Numbered from the stretch's first letter, positions 32,924-43,202 are shown. The stretch: DNA of 64,000 nt from Microbacterium suwonense (GCF_030296555.1 NZ_AP027728.1:2294001-2358000), one strand, 5' to 3'. The notes: generated by a model from the letters alone, not told the origin. Numbers and translations are program-made.

Positions 32924-35482
32924 TCATGCCGTCACACCGGGGGTGCCGGGGTGTGCGGGGTCGGTGGTCGGCTCCTCGGGGTCGACCGGCTCCTCGGGGT
33001 CGACCGGCTCCTCGGGATCGACAACCTCGCGCACGATCACACCGGCATCCCACGTGGGATCGATGCCCTCGGTCGCGAGAACGTCCGCGTGACCGTAGTC
33101 CTTCGTCAGACGGGTGTTCTCGTCACCAAGAACGATCGTCTGCGTCAGACCCGTCTCCGGATCAGCATCCGAATCCGCCACGTCATCGCCGGCATCCGCC
33201 GTCGTGAACGCGTAGATCTCCTCCAGCTCCGGAGTGAGCGTGAACTTCACCTGATAGTCACCAGCAGGCAGCTCATCGAACAGGTACCGACCATTCTCAT
33301 CGGTGGTCGTCGAGTCGATGACCTCACCATCCTGAAGCAGCTCCACCGTCACACCCGGCAGCACCGTCTCGGTGTCATCCTGCTTGCCATCCTTGTTCGC
33401 ATCGATCCACACGTAATCACCGATGGCATACGACTTCTCCGGCTCGACAACCTCGCGCACGATCACACCGGCATCCCACGTGGGATCGATGCCCTCGGTC
33501 GCGACGACATCAGCCCAGGGGTAGTCCTTCGTCAGCTGCGTGTTGTCCTGACCGAGGATGATCGTCTGCGTCAGACCGGTCTCCGGATCAGCATCCGAAT
33601 CCACCGCGTCATCATCGCCAGCATCCGCCGTCGTGAACGCGTAGATCTCAGCCTGCTCCGGAGTGAGCGTGAACTTCACCTGGTACTCACCAGCAGGCAG
33701 CTCATCGAACAGGTACCGACCATACTCATCGGTGATCGTCGCACGGATGACCTCACCATCCTGCAGCAGCTGCACGACCACGTCAGGCAGCACCTGCTCG
33801 GTGTCATCCTGCTTGCCGTCCTTGTTCGCATCGATCCAGGTCACATCGCCGATGGCATACGACTTCTCCGGCTCGACGGTCCCGCCCGGGGTGTTGTAGA
33901 GCACGACGTCGTCCGAGGAGCCATCCGCGCCGACGGTGATCCGGCTCAGCTCGGTCGCCTTCTCGTAACCGACCGGAGCGACATCCTCACGCAGCCAGTA
34001 GGTGCCAGGCTCGGCGACAACGGGTGTCGCACCCTCCACCGTGACAATCCTGCCGTCCACGACGCGCAGGTCGCTGAGCACGACTGTCTCCGCGTCTTCG
34101 GCGAGCACCGAGAAACGTGCAGCTGTGTCGGTGATCAGCTCCGTGGCGTTCGTGCTGTCGCGCTTGAGCAGGCTCAGCGGATAGTCGTTCGTCGGGGTGA
34201 TCGTGGCGCCGGCCGAACCGATCGTGTTCGTGATGCCGACGTTCGCGGCGTGGTCGACCACGCGCACCTTGAAGTACAGCGCCACGGTCGATCCGCTCAC
34301 CAGCTGACCACGCTGCACGGTAACCGAATTGGCGTCAGCGTCGTAGACCACCGTGAGGCTCGTGCCGGGGATCGTGTAGGTGGTGTCGCCGGTCGTGGCG
34401 CCGGAAGCGACGTCGTTGATGAAGCCGACGAACTCGACGCCTGCCGGCAGCACGTCGACGACATCCGCCACCATGTTCGTGAACGAGCCATGGGGCAGCA
34501 GCTCGACGCGATAGATGAACTCATCGTCGATGAGGGCACCGTTGTCGTCGGTCTCGACGCGCAGGTTGCTGGTGAAGGTGTCGTTCACTGCGTCGTAGAC
34601 GCGCTTGCGCACCTCCATCTCGTTGCCGTAGTTCGTCACCGAAGAGCTTGAGCTCGAAGTGAAGACGATGTCGTCGTCCGACCCGATGTAGCGGGCACTG
34701 TTGGTGATGTCGATCGTCTGCTTGCCCTGCAGCACGTGTGTCGGCAGCTCGAGCTTGATGTTCCAGCTCTTGTTGAGTGGAGCCTCGGCGGCGCCCCAAT
34801 CAGCATTCTTCGGGAACGCGCTGTTCGGCTGAATCACCAGGTTGCCGTCGTCGTCGAGCGACACGTCGAAGGTGTCGCCGTCGAGCGGGTAGTTCCAGGC
34901 GTACATGCCGGTGATGGAGGCCTTGATCTGCGGCAGGGTCTCGTCGGTGACATCGAACACGGAGTGGTCGATCGCGTCGACGATGCGCGACTTGTCGGCC
35001 TCGCCCACGTTGTCGCCGATCTCGAACTCGTACGGGACGAGCACGGACGCACCGCTGGTCGCCGTGATGGTGTCGCCTTCGGTCGTCTTACTGAACTTGC
35101 TCGGGTCGTCGACACCGCCGCTGGTGTCCTTGGGCACGATCAGCGTGGTCGACGCACCCTTGGCCTCGTAACGCCCGTTGTCATAGACGAAGTAGGCGTT
35201 GTTGTCGGCGCGATATTCCGTCTGGTACTGGGTGTCTGAGCTCGGCCACTCGGGCAGCGAGTCGATCGTCGCCTTAGCGGTCAGGGTGTAGGTCTTCTCA
35301 ACGTCTTTGCCGACGTTGATGTAGATCGACTGCCCCGACACGACGTAGGTGAACTGGTACTCGTCAGCGGCGATCGGCTCCTCGGCGTTGCCGCTGAGCC
35401 CGTCCGCGGGCGTGAGCGCGACCGTCGCCCCCGACTCGTCGGTGAGCACCAGCTCAAGGCGTACGGTCGCAGCTGGTTCCAA
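32924..35482 (-). pseudogene. SdrD-B repeat surface protein lacking its N-terminus
   Basis: 852 codons, beginning at a TTG immediately after an in-frame TAA. There is no signal peptide and no opening domain, so the 5' end is missing. Downstream are isopeptide/Cna-type beta domains (VTNYGNEMEVRKRVYDAVND, GTYWLREDVAPVGYEKATEL) and two ~142-residue SdrD-B repeats (AIGDVTWIDANKDGKQDDTE, RYLFDELPAGEYQVKFTLTP). A PEEP-rich tail follows without LPxTG or membrane anchor. Such proteins are adhesins or cell-surface stalks. The break point coincides with the loss of cas1 on the other strand. It might still be expressed, but it cannot be secreted by Sec as read here. Confidence 0.75.
33021..33872 (-). 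repeat. Two near-identical tandem SdrD-B repeat units
   Basis: Period 426 bp (142 codons): 33021-33446 and 33447-33872. Long stretches are identical in DNA, for example the start of each unit (ACAACCTCGCGCACGATCAC), implying recent duplication or gene conversion. Differences are scattered single codons. Confidence 0.8.
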
Positions 35483-35504
35483 TTACGGAGACGGGCCGTT
35501 CTGA
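35472..35504 (+). pseudogene. Last codons of cas1e
   Basis: The frame ending at the TGA 35502-35504 reads SNYGDGPF, and its stop overlaps the cas2e start as TGATG. In type I-E operons cas1 ends exactly like this against cas2. No Cas1 sequence precedes it, so all but about 7-10 codons have been deleted. The identification rests on position and overlap. Confidence 0.4.
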
Positions 35505-35854
35505 TGCTCGTTCTGGTGCTCACTGCGGTTCCGCCCGGGCTGCGAGGATACCTCACCCGCTGGCTGCTCGAGATCTCGGCGGGAGTCTTCGTCGGAAAGG
35601 TCAGCAAACGCGTCCGTGAGCTCCTCTGGGAGCGCACCGTGACAATGGTGCGCACAGGGAGGGCGATCATGGTCTTCACCGTGCGGAACGAGCAGGGCCT
35701 GTCGTTCCTGGTGCACGGCCACCATTGGGAGCCCATCGATGTCGAGGGCGTCACGCTGATGCTGCGGCCACATGATTCCCAACCGGGGCTGGCCGGAGGC
35801 CGACCTGCTGCTACTGGATGGAGCAAAGCAGCCCGTCGGCGGAAGACACGATAG
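35504..35854 (+). CDS. cas2e: Orphan type I-E CRISPR Cas2
   Basis: 116 aa. It shows the I-E Cas2 pattern: LVLVLTAVPPGLRGYLTRWL, LEISAGVFVGKVSKRVRELL, GRAIMVFTVRNEQGLSF and HHWEPIDVEGVTLMLRP, followed by a basic tail. Cas2 is the structural dimer of the Cas1-Cas2 spacer integrase. There is no cas1, cas3, Cascade gene or repeat array in the window, so it is a remnant of an adaptation module and cannot acquire spacers alone. Upstream it meets the headless surface-protein gene. Confidence 0.85.
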   Translation: MLVLVLTAVPPGLRGYLTRWLLEISAGVFVGKVSKRVRELLWERTVTMVRTGRAIMVFTVRNEQGLSFLVHGHHWEPIDVEGVTLMLRPHDSQPGLAGGRPAATGWSKAARRRKTR

Positions 35855-35988
35855 CGCGTCAGCCAACCGACTCATTTCAACTGCCGCTTTCGTTCAACGC
35901 CCCGTCTAACACATCGTTACTCGAATAAGCACCTTATCCCCCCGATAGACTGGCCTCGCCCCGCTTCTCCCTCTTCTAGGAGCCCCGC

Positions 35989-38325
35989 GTGTCTGCCGCA
36001 TCCTCAGCATCCGTCCACCAGCACGTCCCCGACTCCGTCGAGAACGCCATCGCGACCCCCGAGAAGGAGCAGCCGTACGCGGCGCTCGGCCTCAAGGACG
36101 ACGAATACGCCCGCATCAGGGAGATCCTCGGCCGGCGCCCCACGAGCGGCGAGCTGGCGATGTACTCGGTGATGTGGAGCGAGCACTGCTCCTATAAGTC
36201 GAGCAAGAACTACCTGCGCCGCTTCGGCCAGAAGGTCTCCGACGAGATGAAGGAACGGCTCATGGTCGGCATGGGCCAGAACGCCGGCGTCGTCGACGTG
36301 GGCGAGGGCTGGGCGGTCACCTTCAAGGCCGAGTCGCACAACCACCCGAGCTTCATCGAGCCGTTCCAGGGGCTGCGACCGGCATCGGCGGCATCGTCCG
36401 CGACATCATCTCCATGGGCGCCCGCCCGGTCGCCGTGATGGACGCGCTGCGCTTCGGCGCCATCGACCACCCCGACACCCCCGCGTCGTGCACGGCGTCA
36501 CCGCCGGCATCAGCTTCTACGGCAACTGCCTCGGCCTGCCCAACATCGGCGGCGAGACGGTCTTCGACGCCGTCTACCAGGCCAACCCGCTCGTGAACGC
36601 CCTCGCGGTCGGCGTCCTGCGCCACGAGGACCTCAAGCTCGCCAACGCCACCGGCGTCGGCAACAAGGTCGTCCTGTTCGGTGCCCGCACGGGCGGCGAC
36701 GGCATCGGCGGGGCCAGCATCCTGGCATCCGACACCTTCGCCGACGGCGGACCCACCAAGCGTCCGGCCGTGCAGGTCGGCGACCCCTTCGCCGAGAAGG
36801 TGCTCATCGAGTGCTGCCTGGAGCTCTACCGCGACGAGCTCGTCGAGGCCATCCAGGATCTCGGCGCCGCCGGCATCTCCTGCGCCACCAGCGAGCTGGC
36901 CGCCAACGGCAACTCCGGCATGCGCGTCTCGCTCGACGACGTGCTGCTGCGCGACCCCACCCTCACCGCCGAAGAGATCCTGATGAGCGAGTCGCAGGAG
37001 CGGATGATGGCGATCGTCGCCCCCGAGAAGCTCGACGCGTTCCTGGCCGTCGTGAACAAGTGGGAGGTCGAGACCAGCGTGCTCGGCGAGGTCACCGGCG
37101 ACGGCCGCCTGGTCATCGACTGGCAGGGCGAGCGCATCGTCGACGTCGACCCGTCGACGGTCGCGGTCGACGGCCCGGTCTACGACCGTCCGGTCGCGTA
37201 CCCGACGTGGATCGACGCCCTCCAGGCGGATGCTGCAGAGCTGCTCCCCCGTGCGAACGACCCCGAGACCCTGAAGGCGCAGTTCCTCGCGATCCTGGGC
37301 TCGCCGAACCTCGCGGACACCAGCTGGATCACCAACCAGTACGACTACTACGTCGGCGGCAACACAGCCCTGGCCTTCCCCGACGACGCCGGCATGATCC
37401 GCGTCGACGAGGAGTCGGGTCTGGGATTCGCGATCGCCACGGATGCCAATGGCCGGTACTGCCAGCTCGACCCCTACGCGGGCGCGCAGCTGGCCCTCGC
37501 CGAGGCGTACCGCAACGTCGCCGTCACCGGGGCCGAACCCACGGCCATCACCGACTGCCTGAACTTCGGCTCCCCGAGAACCCCGAGGTCATGTGGCAGT
37601 TCGGCCAGACCGTCGACGGTCTGGCGGACGGATGCTACGAGCTGGGCACCCCGGTCACCGGCGGAAACGTCTCGTTCTACAACCAGACCGGCGATGTGCC
37701 GATCCACCCCACCCCGCTGGTGGGCGTGATGGGCATCATCGAAGACGTGTCTCGCCGCATCCCTTCGGGTTGGCAGGACGAGGGACAGAACATCTACCTG
37801 CTCGGCACCACCTCCACCGAGCTGAGCGGCTCGGCCTGGGCGGATGTCGTGCACGACCACCTCGGCGGTCGTCCGCCGGCCGTGGACCTCGCCGGCGAGA
37901 AGAGCCTGGCCGGTCTCATCGCCGCCGCCCGCGACGAATGGCTGATCTCCTCCGCCCACGACCTGTCGGAGGGCGGCCTCGCGCAGGCCCTCGCCGAGGG
38001 TGCCATGCGCTTCGGCCTCGGCGCGCGGGTCTGGCTCACCGAGCTGATGGAGCGGGACGGGGTGGATGCGGCATCCGCCCTGTTCTCCGAGTCGACCGGC
38101 CGTGTGATCGTGACCGTGCCGCGCGAGGACGATGTGAAGTTCCGCGGCCTGTGCGAGGGTCGCGGCTACCCGGTGCTGCGCATCGGCGTCACCGACTCCG
38201 AGCCGACGCTCGAGGTGCAGGACGTCTTCACCGTGTCGGTGGACGAGCTGCGCGAGACCTCGCGTGCCACACTGCCCGCTGTCTTCGGTCCGACGGTCAC
38301 CGAGCCTACTGCGGCGTCGGCGTGA
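35989..38325 (+). CDS. purL: Phosphoribosylformylglycinamidine synthase subunit II, three frameshifts in this sequence
   Basis: About 779 aa when repaired. It forms FGAM from FGAR in purine synthesis with PurQ/PurS. Key segments: [103 protein letters not shown] and [16 protein letters not shown]. The frame breaks at 36369-36372 (four G), ~36478-36482 (five C) and 37572-37575 (four C); one added base at each restores the family sequence. As purL is normally required for growth without purines, sequencing error is the likely cause. GTG start with AGGAG upstream. No riboswitch is seen. Confidence 0.92.
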
Positions 38326-38468
38326 CGGGAACCGTGGGCACCGACGAGGACTACGGCGATCTCGGCGAGCGCCGGAACCGCCGCATCCGCCTGGTCGCCT
38401 GGGTGACGATCGTCGCTCTGATCGTCGCCGGCGGCGGCGCGACCGCATTCACGCTGCTGCTGCCGTAG
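38322..38468 (+). CDS. 48-residue membrane protein translationally coupled to purL
   Basis: Polar N-terminus (DEDYGDLGERRNRRIRL) then one transmembrane helix (VAWVTIVALIVAGGGATAFT). The GTG start overlaps the purL stop (GTGA), so it is co-translated. The function is unknown and it is too short for family assignment. A strong terminator follows. Confidence 0.65.
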   Translation: MTGTVGTDEDYGDLGERRNRRIRLVAWVTIVALIVAGGGATAFTLLLP

Positions 38469-38476
38469 ATCCCCGC

Positions 38477-38531
38477 TTCGGGTGTCGCAACACGCCGCAT
38501 CGCTGCGGTCGATACGGCGTGTTGTGACACC
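38477..38531. terminator. Long bidirectional terminator hairpin
   Basis: 19-bp arms (38477-38495 and 38513-38531), CGGGTGTC then CAACACGCCG and the complement with one mismatch. It lies between purL and the convergent gnd gene. The loop contains a smaller CGCA/TGCG hairpin. Confidence 0.8.
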
Positions 38532-38549
38532 CGAGCAGGGGAACGGCAC

Positions 38550-39605
38550 TCAGGCCGTGTCGGACTTGCGGGCGCCGGCCTCCAGCGAGTCACCCGCAGG
38601 CAGCTCCTTGTGGCCGCCGAACTGCAGGCGCATCGCCGAGAGCACCTGGTTGGCGAACTGATCCTCGTCGCGTGAGGCGAAGCGCTCGAACAGCGACGCC
38701 GCGAGCACCGGCACCGGCACGCCGACATCCACCGCCGCCTTCACGGTCCAGCGGCCCTCGCCCGAGTCCGAGACGCGACCGGCGAGCCCGTCGAGCGTGG
38801 GGTTCTCGTTGAGCGCGGTGGCGGTCAGGTCGAGAAGCCACGAAGAGATCACCGACCCGCGGCGCCACAGTTCAGACACTGCGGCGGTGTCGATGTCGAA
38901 CTGATAGTACTCCGGCTCCTCGAGCGGGGCGATCTCGGCGGAATGCTCGGCCTCGCGCACACCCGCGTCGGCGTTGTTCAGCACGTTCAGCCCCTCGGCG
39001 AGCGCGGCCATGATGCCGTACTCGATGCCGTTGTGCACCATCTTCACGAAGTGTCCCGAGCCCGACGGGCCGCAGTGCAGGTAGCCCTGCTCCTCGGGGG
39101 CGAGGTCACCGGTGCGGCCGGGCGTGCGCTCGATCTCACCGGCGCCCGGCGCGATGGTCTTCAGCAGCGGCTCAATGTGGCGGACTGCAGCATCCGATCC
39201 GCCCACCATCAGGCAGTAGCCGCGCTCCAGGCCGAACACGCCACCGCTGGTGCCGGCATCGACGTACTCGATGCCCTTCTTGCGCAGCGCCTTGGCGCGG
39301 CGCACGTCGTCACGGTAGTTCGAGTTGCCGCCGTCGATGAGGATGTCGCCGGGCTCGAGCACCTCGGCGATCTGCTCGGCAACGGTGCCGGTGAGCGAGG
39401 CGGGAACCATCATCCACACCACGCGCGGAGTCTGCAGCTTCGCAGCGAAGTCCTTCAGGTCGGATGCTCCGGTCGCCCCCTCCTCGGCGAGCGCGGCGAC
39501 AGCATCCGGATTCACGTCGTAGGCGACGCATTCGTGCCCGTCGCGCATCAGCCGGCGCACGATGTTCGCGCCCATCCGCCCGAGTCCGATCATTCCCAGT
39601 TGCAT
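38550..39605 (-). CDS. gnd: 6-phosphogluconate dehydrogenase, decarboxylating (short, GntZ-type)
   Basis: 351 aa, the shorter NAD-type class. Rossmann start MQLGMIGLGRMGANIVRRLM; LIDGGNSNYRDDVRRAKAL; active-site block DAGTSGGVFGLERGYCLMVG; and FVKMVHNGIEYGIMAALAEG with catalytic Lys and His. It oxidises 6-phosphogluconate to ribulose 5-phosphate in the pentose phosphate pathway. The ATG at 39605 has GAGGAG upstream. Confidence 0.93.
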   Translation of the reverse strand: MQLGMIGLGRMGANIVRRLMRDGHECVAYDVNPDAVAALAEEGATGASDLKDFAAKLQTPRVVWMMVPASLTGTVAEQIAEVLEPGDILIDGGNSNYRDDVRRAKALRKKGIEYVDAGTSGGVFGLERGYCLMVGGSDAAVRHIEPLLKTIAPGAGEIERTPGRTGDLAPEEQGYLHCGPSGSGHFVKMVHNGIEYGIMAALAEGLNVLNNADAGVREAEHSAEIAPLEEPEYYQFDIDTAAVSELWRRGSVISSWLLDLTATALNENPTLDGLAGRVSDSGEGRWTVKAAVDVGVPVPVLAASLFERFASRDEDQFANQVLSAMRLQFGGHKELPAGDSLEAGARKSDTA

Positions 39606-39712
39606 CGCGTCTCCTCGCATCAGTCCAACTTTCCCATCGTCCTCCCGCCGTCGGAGCGAGGCAAGGAGGCACCGTGGGTGTTTCGGTTCCGCGACCCGGC
39701 ATGATGGAACCC

Positions 39713-40414
39713 ATGACTGCCGACGCGACCCGCCTGCACACGCTGCTCGACTCGGATGCCCCGCTCACCTGGGTGCTCACCGGCGACTCGATCACGCACG
39801 GACTGGTACACACGCAGGGCGAGCGCAACTACGTCGACCACCTGCACGAGCTGATCCGCGGCGACCTGGGACGGGTGCAGGATGCACTCATCAACACGGC
39901 GATCAGCGGGTGGCGCGTGGTGCAGCTGCTCGACGACTTCGACCGGCGGGTGGCCGCGTGGCGGCCGGATGTCGTGACCGTCATGATCGGCACCAACGAC
40001 TGCTCGACGGGCGGCAAGTTCCCGGTGATCGAGCCGGCCGAGTTCGCGGCATCCGTCACCGAGTTCGTCGCACGCGTGCGCGAGACCGGCGCAATCCCGG
40101 TGCTGCAGACGCAGCCCACGATCGACGTGACCGACGCCCCCGAACGTGCCCGCATCGCCGACTTCGCGCAGGCGATCCGCGACGTCGCCACTCGCGAGCA
40201 GACCATCCTCGTCGACCAGTTCGCCCGGTTCACCGAGCTGGGAGAGGGCGGCGTCGCGACCGACCTGCTGAACGATCCGTTCCACCCCGGCGCGGCAGGT
40301 CATGCCGTGCTCGCGCGGGAGCTGGCGCGCGCCCTGGGCCTGCAGCCGCCCGCCGATCAGGACCGTGTGCTGCCCCGGCTCGAGGAGCGCGCGACCCGCG
40401 GACTCGGACGCTGA
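39713..40414 (+). CDS. SGNH/GDSL-type esterase
   Basis: 233 aa. Block I TGDSITHG (catalytic Ser); Gly in INTAISGWRVVQLL; block III GTND; block V DPFHPGAAGHAVLARELARA (Asp and His). No signal peptide, so it is cytoplasmic. Substrate unknown. Three in-frame ATGs (39701, 39704, 39713) exist; the last is used because the conserved protein begins there and the spacing from the CATGAT hexamer suits a leaderless start. Divergent from gnd. Confidence 0.85.
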   Translation: MTADATRLHTLLDSDAPLTWVLTGDSITHGLVHTQGERNYVDHLHELIRGDLGRVQDALINTAISGWRVVQLLDDFDRRVAAWRPDVVTVMIGTNDCSTGGKFPVIEPAEFAASVTEFVARVRETGAIPVLQTQPTIDVTDAPERARIADFAQAIRDVATREQTILVDQFARFTELGEGGVATDLLNDPFHPGAAGHAVLARELARALGLQPPADQDRVLPRLEERATRGLGR

Positions 40415-40459
40415 GACCGTCGCGCGGCAGCGGAGCTCCGTCGCGGGCCGGCCGAGCCC

Positions 40460-41016
40460 TCACGCCCCGGCCAGCGCCCCGAACCCGACCGCCGCGCACA
40501 CGGCGCCGACAACCAGCAGAATGCTGCCCCCAGAAGTCCGCACCAGAAGCTGCGGGCCGCTGCCCGCTCGGAAGCCCGCGCCACCACAACTGCGATGACG
40601 GTGACGACCACGCCGGTCACGACGAGGATGGGCTGTCCGAACACCCAGGCCAGCGGGATGAAGTGGATGCCGACCACTGCCAGCACGATCGGGGCGATGA
40701 GATCCTTTCGCTTTCGACGCGTGGCCCAGATCGCCAGCAGGATGATCGCGATCACCTCGAGCCAGAACACGACCACATAGACGATGAACGCGGGACTTCC
40801 CACGACCATCGCGGTGGGCCCCGGCCAGCTCTGCACTGCGGCGGGGACACTGATACCGGCCAAGGCTGCGCCGCCGAGTGAGATGACCGCCAGCACGATC
40901 CGCCAGACCACGCCTTTCGGCGGGCGCTCCTGCGCCCATCCCGCCCAGACGAACGCTGCCACCCCGAAGATGACTCCGATCATGAACAGGTCGAGCGGAA
41001 AATCGGCGTCGATCAT
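40460..41016 (-). CDS. Integral membrane protein, frameshifted in this sequence
   Basis: About 185 aa when repaired. Six hydrophobic segments: FPLDLFMIGVIFGVAAFVWA, VVWRIVLAVISLGGAALAGI, FIVYVVVFWLEVIAIILLAI, LIAPIVLAVVGIHFIPLAWV, ILVVTGVVVTVIAVVVA and, after the shift, ILLVVGAVCAAVGFGALAGA. The frame changes at a run of five C (40527-40531, plus strand). The layout resembles small uncharacterised actinobacterial membrane proteins; no function can be inferred. Start ATG 41016 with GAGGAG touching it. Confidence 0.6.
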
Positions 41017-41090
41017 CTCCTCAGCGTAACCGGGCCGTCGCCCCCGGCGGAACGGCCCACGTCCGTCAAGCCCGGCGCTAGGGTGGCGGC

Positions 41091-41432
41091 ATGGACGACG
41101 CACGGGAACGGCTTGAGACGTTGAGGGCGGATGCTGCCCGTCGCGCGGAGTCGGCGGCATCCGCCCTGGCCGCGCTCGTCCACGACCGGCAGAGCTCCAC
41201 CGACGACGACGAGCACGATCCCGACGGAGTGACGCTGTCATCGGAATGGTCACGTCTGTCGGCGCTGTCGGATGCCGCAACCGATGAGCTGCAGAGATTC
41301 GACGACGCGCTGGCACGAGTGGATGCCGGCACCTACGGGATCTGCGCGCGCTGCGGCAAACCGATCCCCGCTGGCCGGCTCGAGGTGCGCCCGTTCGCCG
41401 AGCTGTGCGTGCCCTGCGCGGAGAAGGCGTAG
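41091..41432 (+). CDS. DksA/TraR-type zinc-finger protein
   Basis: 113 aa. A helical N-terminal half with an acidic loop, then the C4 zinc finger GICARCGKPIPAGRLEVRPF and CVPCAEKA (Cys85, 88, 106, 109). DksA-type proteins reach RNA polymerase through the secondary channel; small actinobacterial members are less well studied. The coiled-coil tip residues needed for DksA function cannot be judged here. It is preceded by TAGGGT, probably leaderless. Confidence 0.88.
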   Translation: MDDARERLETLRADAARRAESAASALAALVHDRQSSTDDDEHDPDGVTLSSEWSRLSALSDAATDELQRFDDALARVDAGTYGICARCGKPIPAGRLEVRPFAELCVPCAEKA

Positions 41433-41469
41433 CCGGGCCCGCGCTGACTCCGTCCAGCCCACCGCTCAC

Positions 41470-41519
41470 GTGGCGCACTTTGCCGCATCACCCCAGCCGG
41501 TTGCGGCCATCTGCGCCAC
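41470..41519. repeat. Intergenic palindromic element, GTGGCGCA family copy 1
   Basis: Outer arms GTGGCGCA (41470-41477) and TGCGCCAC (41512-41519) with an inner GCCGCA/TGCGGC pair. It lies between convergent genes and resembles the elements at 58439 and 62730. Confidence 0.6.
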
Positions 41520-41573
41520 ATGAGCGAGGATTTTGGGGCTCGCAGGGCGGGGATCACCAGCGCAGGGCGGGGA

Positions 41574-43202
41574 TCAGCCCTCGCGCGAGCTGCGTCGCAG
41601 CCAGAACGCGCCGATCAGGCCGAGCACCAGGAAGGCGATCGCGACCAGCAGCGACCAGCGCGTGGCGTCGGCGAAGCCGGCGGTGAGGGCGTTCACGGCG
41701 GCATCCGTCTGCGAACCGAGCGCACTGGCATCGCCCTGGGCGCGCAACTGTGCGATGGTCGTGCCGGCGGTCTGCCGCGTCGCGTCGGCGAGCTGATCGG
41801 CGGTCCTCCCCGAGATCCCCGCGGCGTCGAGAGCGGCGGGCAGCGTCGCGGCGAGCGCGACCGACAGTGCAGCGCCCGCGAACGCCGTGCCGAGCGCGGA
41901 GCCGACCTGGCGCACCGTGCTCTGCGTCGCCGACCCCTGACCCGAGATGGCGACCGGCACGTCGCGCAGCACCGTGCCGGTGAGCTGTGCGGATGCCAGG
42001 CCCAGGCCGAGCCCGTAGAACACCAGCGGGATCGCGATGACCCAGCCCGGGGTGCTCCCCCGCACGATGACGGCAAGCGCGATGGCCGCGAGCACCTCCA
42101 TGCCCAGGCCCAGCAGCACCACCCCCGGCGCGCCGAGCCGCGCGGCCAGATGCCGTGCCGCGGCGCCGGAGGCGAAGGCGCCGAACGCCATCGCCGCGAG
42201 CACGAGTCCGGCTCCCATGACGTCCAGCCCCAGGGCGTTGATCAGGTACAGCGGCAGCACGAACAGCAGCGCGAACTCTCCGACCGCGACCATGCCCGCG
42301 GTGAGGTTGCCCCACGAGAAGGTGGAGAACGAGAACAGGTCCAGATCGAGCAGCGCCGCGCGCTGCACCTTCTCGCGGTGGCGCTCCCAGATCACGAACA
42401 GCGCCAGCGCGACGGCGGCGACGGCGAACATCACCGGCACGACCGAGATCGCGGCATCCGTCCCCCAGGTCCAGCCGAAGACGGTGAGCTCGCTCTTCGG
42501 CATCCACCAGCCCAGATCCGGCCCTTCGATCACGGCGAACACCAGGGCGCCGAATCCGATCGCACTCAGCAGCGCACCGTCGACGTCCACGCCGGGGCGC
42601 TTCTTCTCGCCGCGGGTCTCGCGCACCGTCAGGATGCCGGCGACGAGCACCAGGAGTCCGAGCGGGAGGTTCACCAGGAAGATCCAGTGCCACGACGCCC
42701 ACTGCGTGAGCGCGCCTCCCGCTAGTGGGCCAATGGCGGCCGCGCCCGAGATCACGGCTCCCCAGACGCCGAACGCCGCCGCGCGATGCCTGCCCCGGAA
42801 GATCGCGTTGACCGTGGAGAGCGTGGACGGCATGATGAACGCCGCGCCCACCGCCTGCACCGCGCGGGCGCCGATCAGCATCCCCGCCGTGGTCGACACC
42901 GCCGCGAACAGGCTGCCGCCCATGAACACGAGCAGCCCCGCCAGGAAGAGGCGCTTGCGCCCCCACCGGTCGGCCAGACTCCCGGTCGAGAGCAGCAGCG
43001 CCGCCAGCAGCACCGCGTACAGGCTGTTCACCCACTGCGCATCGGTGAGATCCAGCTTCAGGTCGCCGATGATCGCGGGCAGCGCGACGCTCACGATGGT
43101 GCCGTCGAGCACGATCAGCCCGAGCCCGATCGACAGGACGGCCAGTCCCAGCCAGTCCCGCCGCGTCGGGGCGCGGTCCGGTGCGGACGACGGCTCGTTC
43201 AT
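41574..43202 (-). CDS. DHA2-family (14-helix) multidrug MFS transporter
   Basis: 542 aa. 14 transmembrane helices; motif A-like GSLADRWGRKRLFLAGLLVF after helix 2; motif C-like GPLAGGALTQWASWHWIFLV; motif D1-like LGLIVLDGTIVSVALPAI. It is expected to export drugs or other small hydrophobic cations by proton antiport (EmrB/QacA type). ATG 43202 follows GAGGAGA. It is the last gene of the MMPL-kinase-regulator-MFS operon, 19 bp after the response regulator. Confidence 0.92.
   Translation of the reverse strand: MNEPSSAPDRAPTRRDWLGLAVLSIGLGLIVLDGTIVSVALPAIIGDLKLDLTDAQWVNSLYAVLLAALLLSTGSLADRWGRKRLFLAGLLVFMGGSLFAAVSTTAGMLIGARAVQAVGAAFIMPSTLSTVNAIFRGRHRAAAFGVWGAVISGAAAIGPLAGGALTQWASWHWIFLVNLPLGLLVLVAGILTVRETRGEKKRPGVDVDGALLSAIGFGALVFAVIEGPDLGWWMPKSELTVFGWTWGTDAAISVVPVMFAVAAVALALFVIWERHREKVQRAALLDLDLFSFSTFSWGNLTAGMVAVGEFALLFVLPLYLINALGLDVMGAGLVLAAMAFGAFASGAAARHLAARLGAPGVVLLGLGMEVLAAIALAVIVRGSTPGWVIAIPLVFYGLGLGLASAQLTGTVLRDVPVAISGQGSATQSTVRQVGSALGTAFAGAALSVALAATLPAALDAAGISGRTADQLADATRQTAGTTIAQLRAQGDASALGSQTDAAVNALTAGFADATRWSLLVAIAFLVLGLIGAFWLRRSSREG

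Noticed and set aside
35855..35988. CRISPR array next to cas2e
   Set aside because: No repeated units are present in the 134 bp before purL or within the adhesin side.
35855..35988. Purine riboswitch in front of purL
   Set aside because: No conserved purine aptamer layout is visible; the region looks like a simple promoter (TAGACT) with AGGAG ahead of the GTG.
36488..37729. Separate small genes within the purL region
   Set aside because: They are pieces of one PurL protein in successive frames, broken by single-base deletions.
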